5,251 nucleotides of DNA, from contig QIGA01000103.1 in NCBI GenBank assembly GCA_003229915.1, positions 1 through 5,251 of the forward strand. The letters are read 5' to 3'. Every line of letters starts with the position of its first letter. Within the stretch, counting starts at the first letter, position 1. The DNA comes from Chloroflexota bacterium (GTDB lineage: Bacteria; Chloroflexota; Dehalococcoidia; SZUA-161). The notes beneath the pieces were generated by a model that had not been told where the DNA came from, searched no databases, and saw only the letters and a list, made by a program, of their open reading frames with translations. Shown here one piece after another: positions 1-5,251 of this stretch. The translations under genes were made by a program, and so were the position numbers.

Positions 1-2
1 GT

Positions 3-467
3 GAGGTTGGCATCGACGTCACCGTTAACATCATGGAGAGGCCCGCCCTCGTCGCCAAGTATGAGCCAGGCGGTAGCCAGGCGTTCATGACTTCCTGGGG
101 TAACTCAGAGGCCGATGCCGATGGCATCCTGTCCAAACAGTTTTACTCCAAGCGCTACGGTTGCGACTTGGTGGCATACGAATACCCTGCCCCAGAATCC
201 GGCTTTGGCGACTCTGGTAAGGGTTGTTACTATACGGGTTTCGGTAACCCAATCGTCGATGCGGCCGTCGAAGCAGGGAAAGTACAAGTTGATCCCGCGG
301 CCCGAAAAGCAGCCTATTACGAGGCGCTTCAGGTGATTGTCGAAGAGGCTCCGTGGGTCTTCCTGTACAATCCCTCGGAGATCTTCGCCTATGGTGATCG
401 GGTTCAAGGCTGGACACCTCGTTCCGATGCGCTCTTTAATCTGGAGAATGCTTGGGTTACGAACTAA
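3..467 (+). CDS. ABC transporter substrate-binding protein, family 5 (peptide/oligopeptide/nickel type), C-terminal fragment
   Basis: This is the last 154 residues of an extracytoplasmic solute-binding protein. The frame is open from base 3 and the N-terminus lies outside the window, so the Met at 33 is internal and not a start. What is seen is the typical C-lobe of SBP_bac_5 proteins: a beta-strand (GIDVTVNIMER), then 'FMTSWGNSEADADGIL', then 'YYTGFGNPIVDAAVEAG', a helix 'DPAARKAAYYEALQVIVEEA', the strand 'PWVFLYNPSEIFAY', and a final 'VQGWTP' segment. In this family the protein captures a peptide-like ligand outside the membrane and delivers it to DppB/DppC-type permeases, which follow directly here. 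Between the two lobe motifs is a stretch with two cysteines 21 residues apart (codons at 162-164 and 225-227), which could form a disulfide outside the cell. The ligand cannot be told from this fragment. Family confidence is high; ligand specificity is unknown. Confidence 0.9.
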   Translation, partial: EVGIDVTVNIMERPALVAKYEPGGSQAFMTSWGNSEADADGILSKQFYSKRYGCDLVAYEYPAPESGFGDSGKGCYYTGFGNPIVDAAVEAGKVQVDPAARKAAYYEALQVIVEEAPWVFLYNPSEIFAYGDRVQGWTPRSDALFNLENAWVTN

Positions 468-496
468 CGTTCAGGTCCGCCTGACAGCCACCTCTC

Positions 497-529
497 TTGA
501 AGGGGCTCAGCACTCCTGAGCCCCTTCAA
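497..529 (+). terminator. Strong hairpin between binding-protein and permease genes (possible attenuator or mRNA-stabilising stem-loop)
   Basis: A perfect 14-bp inverted repeat, TTGAAGGGGCTCAG / CTGAGCCCCTTCAA, encloses the 5-base loop CACTC. It begins 29 bases after the binding-protein stop codon. The 3' flank is TCTAACCTTTGG, so there is no clear U-run and a classical intrinsic terminator is not supported on either strand. In many ABC operons a stem-loop after the binding-protein gene protects the upstream mRNA or causes partial termination, giving more binding protein than permease. That role is inferred here. The alternative is a complete transcript end, with the permeases having their own promoter in 530-617, but no convincing -35/-10 pair is visible there. 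Confidence 0.6.
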
Positions 530-617
530 TCTAACCTTTGGCGCCACAGGTACTTCATTGCCGGTGGGATCAGCTAACCCTGGTTTCAATTTGGCCGTTC
601 GTGACGATGCGCACCGC

Positions 618-622
618 GAGGT
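618..622 (+). promoter_or_regulatory. Ribosome binding site for the DppB-type permease (decides a GTG start)
   Basis: GAGGT lies 5 bases upstream of the GTG at 628. It supports that non-ATG start, and the N-terminus it gives (MQYLIRRLVLTVPVLFGV) is the usual beginning of a DppB-type permease. Confidence 0.7.
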
Positions 623-627
623 AACTT

Positions 628-1632
628 GTGCAATACCTGATTAGGAGGCTTGTTCTAACTGTTCCGGTACTCTTTGGAGTGTCTCTCGTTGTATTCAGCA
701 TAATGCATGTAATCCCGGGCGATCCAGTCCAGCTCATATTTTCTGGAACTGGCGCCAGCGAGGAACAGAGGCAAGCGATGCGCCGTGCGCTGGGACTCGA
801 TCGCTCGCTGCCGGTGCAGTATGTGAACTATGTGGCCGATGCCCTTCGTGGTGATTTTGGCCAGTCTATTCAGTTTAAGCAGCCGGTCGCGGCATTGATA
901 CTGGAGCGAATGCCGGCCACCATCGAGTTAACTGCGGCAAGCCTTTTCATCGCCCTGATTGTTGCGTTTCCCGTGGGGGTGATCTCGGCCGTCAAGCGCA
1001 ACTCAGTCGTCGATTACATGGCCAGGACCGGCGCTACTTTGGGCATTTCCTTGCCTACTTTCTGGGTTGGCATCCTGCTGATCATGCTTGTGGCTGTCAA
1101 TCTCGGCTGGCTTCCTGGCTTTGGCAGAATAAGCTACGAAGTCAAACTTGAGAGGGTGACAGGCTTTCATCTGGTTGATTCGCTTCTCACCTGGAACATC
1201 CCTGCTTTCAAAGATGCTGCGGCTCATCTGATCTTGCCCGCGCTTGCCTTGGGGCTTGCCACGGCCACATTCACCACGCGCCTGGTTCGCTCCAGCATGC
1301 TGGAAGTGCTCGGTAAAGAATATGTGATCACGGCTAGGAGCAAGGGGTTGTTGGAGTGGACCATACTCAACCAGCATGTGCTGCGCAACGCCCTCATTCC
1401 GGTGATAACACTCATCGGTGTGATGGTTGGGGCGCTACTGGGTGGCGCGGTCGTGACGGAGACTATCTTTGCCTGGCCCGGCATCGGGCGGCTGGTCATT
1501 CAAGCGATTAACAACCGTGACTTTCCTGTGGTGCAGGGTGTCGTTCTCTTCTTTGCATTCATCCGCATCGCGATGAACCTTGTGACGGATGTGCTCTACG
1601 TGTGGTTGGACCCTCGCATAGGCCACGTCTAG
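628..1632 (+). CDS. ABC transporter permease, DppB/OppB/GsiC type
   Basis: This is an inner-membrane permease half of a peptide-type ABC importer, 334 residues, the normal length for the family. A first membrane segment lies near residues 8-28, then a periplasmic stretch with the family motifs 'VIPGDP' (28-33), 'LGLDRSLPVQY' (55-65) and 'GDFGQS' (75-80). The core BPD_transp_1 domain has membrane helices near 100-121, 136-158, 200-219, 256-278 and 300-322. The cytoplasmic EAA loop that docks the ATPase is at about 230-260 ('ARSKGLLEWTILNQHVLRNA'). It is followed by 'VVTETIFAWPGIGRL' (275-289), a hallmark of DppB-like proteins. The GTG start is set by the Shine-Dalgarno site at 618-622. It stops one base before the next permease, which implies translational coupling and a 1:1 heterodimer. 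Peptides, nickel, glutathione and other solutes are all known for this family; the substrate cannot be read from the sequence. Confidence 0.95.
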   Translation: MQYLIRRLVLTVPVLFGVSLVVFSIMHVIPGDPVQLIFSGTGASEEQRQAMRRALGLDRSLPVQYVNYVADALRGDFGQSIQFKQPVAALILERMPATIELTAASLFIALIVAFPVGVISAVKRNSVVDYMARTGATLGISLPTFWVGILLIMLVAVNLGWLPGFGRISYEVKLERVTGFHLVDSLLTWNIPAFKDAAAHLILPALALGLATATFTTRLVRSSMLEVLGKEYVITARSKGLLEWTILNQHVLRNALIPVITLIGVMVGALLGGAVVTETIFAWPGIGRLVIQAINNRDFPVVQGVVLFFAFIRIAMNLVTDVLYVWLDPRIGHV

Positions 1633-1633
1633 C

Positions 1634-2554
1634 ATGGAAGACTCGATGACCGCATTAACGGAAACTCCAGAGCTGCTCCCGCCTCAACAGAGTGAGTTCA
1701 GGCGCGTACTACGCACTGTGCTGCAGAGTAAGACCGCGGTTCTTGGGGCGCTCGTGCTTGGCCTGTTTGTATTCATAGCCGTGCTAGCATCGGCGCTCGC
1801 GCCACACGACCCGGATCAGCAGAACCTGGAACGCAGGCTGGCGCCACCCATAGGGCTTGGACTGGACAATGCGCGTCCTGAATACCCGCTGGGAAATGAC
1901 AATCTGGGGCGTGACATACTCAGCCGGCTCATCGTCGGCTCGCGCGTGTCACTAATCGTGGGAGTGAGCACAGTCGCTCTGGCCACCTTGGTGGGGAGCG
2001 TGGCTGGCGCGATGGCTGGATACTACCGGGGATTGTTTGACAACCTCGTCATGCGCTTCGTCGATGTCTGGATGGCTTTTCCCAGCTTTCTCCTGGCGAT
2101 CGCTTTTGGGGCTGCTCTGGGTCCGGGGTTGTTCAATCTTGTTATCGCCCTGGCTCTGGCCTACTGGGTGGTCTACGCGCGCGTCGTTAGAGCGGAAGTT
2201 CTCGTCCTCCGTGAACTGGAATTCGTTCTGGCCGCTCGGTCCTTGGGTACTCGCAGACTACGAATCATTGCGCGCCACCTCCTGCCTAATGTCCTGCCGT
2301 CGATTCTGGTGATCTCCACTCTCCAGATGGGCACGGTGATCATCGCAGAGGCATCCTTAAGTTTCCTGGGCATTGGCGTTCAGAGTTCGGTGCCAACCTG
2401 GGGAGGGATGCTGGCCGATGGGCGGGAGTTTTTGCGCCAGGCCTGGTGGCTGTCGACCTTTCCGGGCATCGCCATCAGCGTGGTGGTGTTGAGTGTCAAT
2501 TTACTGGGTGATGGGTTGCGAGACGCCCTGGATCCACGTCTGCGACGAGGCTAG
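1634..2554 (+). CDS. ABC transporter permease, DppC/OppC/GsiD type
   Basis: This is the partner permease of the same importer, 306 residues. A cytoplasmic N-terminal tail precedes the OppC_N region with its first membrane helix (about 36-56) and 'LAPHDPDQQN'. Next comes the signature 'YPLGNDNLGRDILSRLIVGS' (84-103), helices near 104-129, 146-162 and 166-184, and the EAA loop at about 195-222 ('LAARSLGTRRLRIIARHLLP') that contacts the ATPase. After it are 'AEASLSFLGIGVQ' (238-250), 'PTWGGML' (254-260) and the typical C-terminus 'NLLGDGLRDALDPRLR' (289-304). The ATG at 1634 lies one base after the upstream stop and has no clear Shine-Dalgarno, so it would rely on coupling. The in-frame ATG at 1646 (residue 5) has GGAAG 5 bases upstream and is a credible alternative start. 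No ATPase gene follows; a GGT-family gene comes next after a 59-base gap. Confidence 0.95.
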   Translation: MEDSMTALTETPELLPPQQSEFRRVLRTVLQSKTAVLGALVLGLFVFIAVLASALAPHDPDQQNLERRLAPPIGLGLDNARPEYPLGNDNLGRDILSRLIVGSRVSLIVGVSTVALATLVGSVAGAMAGYYRGLFDNLVMRFVDVWMAFPSFLLAIAFGAALGPGLFNLVIALALAYWVVYARVVRAEVLVLRELEFVLAARSLGTRRLRIIARHLLPNVLPSILVISTLQMGTVIIAEASLSFLGIGVQSSVPTWGGMLADGREFLRQAWWLSTFPGIAISVVVLSVNLLGDGLRDALDPRLRRG

Positions 2555-2597
2555 GACGGTACCTAATTCAGCCAGCTCGAGCTCAAGATTCGGTATT

Positions 2598-2603
2598 GAG
2601 GAG
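2598..2603 (+). promoter_or_regulatory. Ribosome binding site for the GGT-family gene
   Basis: GAGGAG lies 10 bases upstream of the ATG at 2614. It argues against the in-frame TTG at 2596, which overlaps this site and has no ribosome binding site of its own. It also argues against the ATG at 2620, which would be 16 bases away. The site is in the 59-base gap after the second permease, where I see no promoter or terminator. Confidence 0.7.
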
Positions 2604-2613
2604 AAAACAATTA

Positions 2614-4377
2614 ATGTCGATGCGAAGCGAATTAGTTCAGAAGAAGCGGGAGGTGGTAGCCAAGAACGGGATGGTTGTCGCCGAAAGCGTCGAGGCGGCC
2701 GAAGCTGGACTTGAGATCTTTGAGCAGGGGGGCAATGCCGTCGATGCAGCTGTGGCGACTGCTTTTTGCTCGTGTACCTGTGAGCCTGCCATGGCTAGTC
2801 TGGGAGGTGGAGGCGCAGCGCTGATTTATATGGCTGAAGCGGGCCGGACCGCAGCCGTCGAATTCGAGGGCCGCCTCTCCAAGTCAGCCACTGAAGACAT
2901 GTTCGTCGACGATTTATTGCCGCTAGGGGTGAATCCACACCCCAGCTTTGGCTGGCGCGGCACAAAGGACAATGTTGGTTGGATGGGATATCGTTCCCTG
3001 GGTGTCCCGGGCCAGGTGGCAGGCTTGTGCCTGATCCTGGATAGGTTCGGAACGATGAGCTTGGAACAAGTGATCGCCCCGGCTATCAGGATCTGTGAGG
3101 AAGGGTTTTGGATAAACAAATACTACGCCTTGATGATTGGCAGCAATATGAAGCTCCTGCAGCAATATCCACCCATCGACAAATTGCTGCTCCCGGGCGG
3201 ATATCCGCCTATTCCTGCCAGCCAATATGATGATCCCACCATCGTTGTGCAGCAGGAGTTGGCAGAATCCTTGCGAAAGATCGCGCAGGGCGGCGCAGAC
3301 GCTTTCTATCAAGGCGACATCGCCAAAGACATTTTCGCCGACACGCAGCCCCACGGCTCCATTGTCACCCTGCAGGACTATGCCGACTACCAACCCAAAT
3401 ACTACGATGATGGTCTCGTCGGCAGTTATCGCGGCCACCAGTTAATCTGCATGCCTGAAGTGTTTGGCGGCACCCAGGTACTACAGACGCTCAGTCTTCT
3501 CGAGGGCTTTGACTTGAGCTCCCTGGGGCACAATAGCCCCCGATATCTACATCTGCTCGCCGAGTGTTTCCGCAGGGCGTGGGTGGATCGCTTCAGATAT
3601 ATCGGCGATCCGGAGTTTGAAGATGTGCCTATCGAAGGTCTGACCTCCAAAGCATACGCCGCAGAGATGCGCCAACATCTGAACCTGGAAAGCGTACCGG
3701 CTGACATCAAGCCGGGGAGTCCCTGGAAGTATCAGGGAGACGGCCAGGCGCCGGCAGCTGGCAAGCCACAAGGGCTCAGAGGAGCAGGAAAGAACACAAC
3801 ACACCTCTGCACCATGGACAAAAGCGGCAGTATGGTCAGCATGGTGCAGACTCTGGGTGGAGGCTTCGGGGCCTATACGATGTCGGGCAGTACCGGCATC
3901 ATTCTACGTAACTACACCAACTTGTTTAACCCCGAGCCAGGAACGAGTAACTCTATTGGCCCCTGGAAAAGGCCCACAAGCCACGACTCGCTGACCCTGG
4001 TATTCAAGGACGGTGTGCCGCTCGTTGCCATTGGCGCCCCAGGCGGGCGGCGCGTGATTACCTCCGTCGTTCAAGTCCTTATCAATGCAATCGACTTTGG
4101 CATGGGGATTCAGGAGGCAATTGCGGCGCCAAGGATTCACATTGAGGGCTGTGACCCCAAGGTGCCGGGCGGAAAGTTGGTCAAAGAACTGTTTGTCGAC
4201 TCGCGAATCGACCCAGAGACCGTGAGGGAGATGGAAAGACAAGGTCACAAGATTACGACACAGCTGGACGGCGACTTTGCCCTGCCTGTGGGAATCATGA
4301 AGAACCCATCAACTGGCGAATTGCACGGTGGCGTGACCGTCCCGGTGCCTGCTGCAGCGATAGGGCTTGGACTTTGA
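2614..4377 (+). CDS. Gamma-glutamyltransferase-family Ntn-hydrolase (GGT-like amidohydrolase/acylase, atypical substrate pocket)
   Basis: The protein is 587 residues from ATG 2614; numbering below uses that start. The family self-cleaves into a large and a small subunit, and the new N-terminal Thr attacks gamma-glutamyl or related amide bonds. Seen: the N-terminal signature 'GLEIFEQGGNAVDAAVA' (32-48), 'SLGGGGAALIY' (62-72), 'SLGVPGQVAGL' (128-138), and the cleavage site N394|T395 in 'NTTHLCTMDKSG' (ACA codon at 3796-3798). The second Thr, T413, keeps the 18-residue spacing of E. coli T391/T409. 'APGGRRVITSVVQ' (475-487) holds the oxyanion glycines G477-G478. This implies subunits of about 394 and 193 residues. 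Oddities: the E. coli glutamyl-binding residues R114, N411, Q430, D433 and S463 appear as E85, G415, Y434, L437 and H457; only S462 (S456) and the glycines remain. The loop before 'GPWKRP' is about ten residues shorter, so the lid loop is missing. No signal peptide is visible, so it is probably cytoplasmic. Family is certain; the natural substrate may not be glutathione. Confidence 0.92.
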   Translation: MSMRSELVQKKREVVAKNGMVVAESVEAAEAGLEIFEQGGNAVDAAVATAFCSCTCEPAMASLGGGGAALIYMAEAGRTAAVEFEGRLSKSATEDMFVDDLLPLGVNPHPSFGWRGTKDNVGWMGYRSLGVPGQVAGLCLILDRFGTMSLEQVIAPAIRICEEGFWINKYYALMIGSNMKLLQQYPPIDKLLLPGGYPPIPASQYDDPTIVVQQELAESLRKIAQGGADAFYQGDIAKDIFADTQPHGSIVTLQDYADYQPKYYDDGLVGSYRGHQLICMPEVFGGTQVLQTLSLLEGFDLSSLGHNSPRYLHLLAECFRRAWVDRFRYIGDPEFEDVPIEGLTSKAYAAEMRQHLNLESVPADIKPGSPWKYQGDGQAPAAGKPQGLRGAGKNTTHLCTMDKSGSMVSMVQTLGGGFGAYTMSGSTGIILRNYTNLFNPEPGTSNSIGPWKRPTSHDSLTLVFKDGVPLVAIGAPGGRRVITSVVQVLINAIDFGMGIQEAIAAPRIHIEGCDPKVPGGKLVKELFVDSRIDPETVREMERQGHKITTQLDGDFALPVGIMKNPSTGELHGGVTVPVPAAAIGLGL

Positions 4378-4503
4378 ATGAATGTTCCGGCGAGGGGGCC
4401 AGGCTCTATTACCGGATCAATGATTCAGTCTGCGATCGTGTGTTTTCCCGCCGAGATCTACCATCAACAGCTCAGTGTGGCGGCCATGGTGAAGATAAAA
4501 CAC

Positions 4504-4509
4504 AGGAGG
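4504..4509 (+). promoter_or_regulatory. Perfect Shine-Dalgarno deciding a TTG start for the racemase gene
   Basis: AGGAGG, the full anti-16S complement, lies 5 bases before the TTG at 4515. No ATG or GTG in this frame lies near the conserved N-terminus, so this site fixes the start. It lies in the 137-base gap after the GGT-family gene. I see no convincing promoter or hairpin in that gap. Confidence 0.8.
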
Positions 4510-4514
4510 CCGAC

Positions 4515-5251
4515 TTGTCTCATCACAAGCAGGTAGAAGCATCGTATCCGAGGCTGGAGATATCGTTGGATAAGATCAGGCACAATACAGAGACCCTGGT
4601 CAGGATGTGCCGGCGCAGCGGCGTTCGCGTGGCGGGTGTGACCAAGGTGTTCTGTGGCCATCCGATGATCGCCGGGGCCATGGTGGCGGGTGGAATAGAC
4701 CTCATCGCCGATTCAAGAATCGAAAACCTGAAGCGGTTACGCGACCTCAAGCTGCCAAAAATGCTCCTGAGACTCCCTATGATCAGCCGGGTTGGCGAGG
4801 TTGTTGAGTATGCCGACCTATCCCTGAATTCGGAGATCGAGGCGATAAGGGCGCTTTCGGCGGCGGCAGGCCTGAAGGACAGGACACACAAAGTAATTCT
4901 GATGTTTGATCTGGGTGATCTGAGAGAAGGTATTTTCGACCAAACTGAAATGCTTCGCACCGTGGAGGAAACGTTGCAGCTTGAGCGGATTATTGTGGCT
5001 GGCATCGGAACCAATCTGACCTGCTATGGCGGCGTGATTCCAACCAAAGACAATCTGGCCAGGCTCGTAGAGCTAAGAAGAACGATAGAGAGGCGCTTCG
5101 ACATCGAGCTCGACATCGTGTCGGGAGGCAATTCCAGCAGTCTGCACCTTGTAGAAGAGCAAACGGTGCCAGATGGGATTAACCAACTCAGACTGGGTGA
5201 GTCAATAGTCTTAGGTAGAGAGACCGCCTACGGGCATCAGATTATCGGAAC
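4515..5251 (+). CDS. PLP-dependent amino-acid racemase, ornithine/alanine racemase (Orr/YhfX-like) family, N-terminal part
   Basis: This is a fold-type III PLP racemase (alanine racemase N-terminal barrel), cut by the window end after 245 complete codons. The family is usually about 350-360 residues, so roughly 110 are missing. The TTG start has AGGAGG 5 bases upstream; the frame stays open to 5251. Seen in order: 'YPRLEISLDKIRHN' (11-24), the PLP Schiff-base lysine K44 in 'VAGVTKVFCG' (39-48; codon 4644-4646), 'ADSRIENLKRL' (65-75), 'MLLRLPM' (83-89), 'ADLSLNSE' (100-107), 'ILMFDLGDLREGI' (128-140), 'GIGTNLTCYGG' (163-173), 'SGGNSSSLHL' (203-212) and 'LRLGESIVLGRETAYG' (225-240). These match ornithine racemase and its relatives better than classical Alr. 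The family interconverts L and D amino acids in the cytoplasm; some members prefer ornithine, others alanine, serine or lysine. Substrate is not decided by this fragment. Its place behind the GGT-like gene suggests it acts on an amino acid freed by that enzyme (inference). Confidence 0.92.
   Translation, partial: MSHHKQVEASYPRLEISLDKIRHNTETLVRMCRRSGVRVAGVTKVFCGHPMIAGAMVAGGIDLIADSRIENLKRLRDLKLPKMLLRLPMISRVGEVVEYADLSLNSEIEAIRALSAAAGLKDRTHKVILMFDLGDLREGIFDQTEMLRTVEETLQLERIIVAGIGTNLTCYGGVIPTKDNLARLVELRRTIERRFDIELDIVSGGNSSSLHLVEEQTVPDGINQLRLGESIVLGRETAYGHQIIG

Noticed and set aside
2574..2583. Short palindrome AGCTCGAGCT in the gap before the GGT-family gene
   Set aside because: It is only 10 bases, does not extend further, and has no promoter elements around it to support an operator.
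2596..2613. TTG at 2596 as start of the GGT-family gene, giving 593 residues
   Set aside because: The TTG overlaps the GAGGAG motif and has no upstream ribosome binding site. The ATG at 2614 is correctly placed behind that motif.
2923..3438. A 171-residue open frame on the - strand opposite the GGT-family gene
   Set aside because: It lies entirely inside a gene with strong family motifs on the + strand and shows no recognisable domain or start signal.
3720..3738. Inverted repeat TCCCTG/CAGGGA in the GGT-family gene
   Set aside because: The stem is only 6 bp, lies inside a coding region and is expected by chance.
1850..4373. A 14-base direct repeat, ATAGGGCTTGGACT, at 1850-1863 and 4360-4373, coding for IGLGL-type residues in both genes
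   Set aside because: One shared 14-mer in 5 kb is only mildly unlikely by chance. It is inside coding sequence in both copies and has no inverted ends or attachment-site context.
4378..4536. A 52-codon + strand reading frame starting with ATG directly after the GGT-family stop codon and overlapping the racemase start
   Set aside because: It has no separate Shine-Dalgarno, its product resembles no family I know, and it overlaps the AGGAGG and start of the well-supported racemase gene. It is most likely chance openness of a short gap.
4523..5014. A 163-residue open frame on the - strand opposite the racemase
   Set aside because: The + strand frame encodes clear racemase motifs throughout. The - strand product is Ser/Arg/Ile-rich without any family signature, so it is an antisense shadow.

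Overview
This is a bacterial window with five protein-coding genes, all on the + strand and closely spaced. It reads as one operon-like catabolic and uptake cluster. The two outer genes are cut by the window edges. No tRNA, rRNA, CRISPR array, IS element or phage gene was seen. Composition is moderately GC-rich by eye. GTG, ATG and TTG starts are all used, with purine-rich Shine-Dalgarno sites. The gene families are widespread, so I cannot name a phylum.

Layout: (1) 3-467, C-terminal end of a family-5 (peptide/nickel/oligopeptide-type) ABC solute-binding protein. (2) 497-529, a perfect 14-bp inverted repeat in the 160-bp gap after it, without a U-tract; it may be an mRNA-stabilising or partial-termination hairpin. 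(3) 628-1632 and 1634-2554, a DppB-type and a DppC-type permease, one base apart. (4) 2614-4377, a gamma-glutamyltransferase (GGT)-family Ntn-hydrolase. It keeps the autoprocessing/catalytic threonine and the oxyanion glycines, but most residues that hold the gamma-glutamyl group in E. coli GGT are replaced. It also lacks the lid loop and any visible signal peptide. (5) 4515-5251, the first 245 codons of a PLP-dependent amino-acid racemase of the ornithine/alanine racemase (Orr/YhfX, COG3457-like) family. It starts at TTG behind a perfect AGGAGG and runs off the end.

Inferred joint role: the transporter imports a peptide-like or acylated amino-acid compound, the cytoplasmic GGT-like amidohydrolase cleaves an amide bond in it, and the racemase interconverts the D and L forms of a released amino acid. 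The family assignments are strong. The substrate is unknown, and the pathway is a hypothesis from gene order and active-site changes. No transporter ATPase gene is visible, so it must lie outside the window or be shared from another locus.
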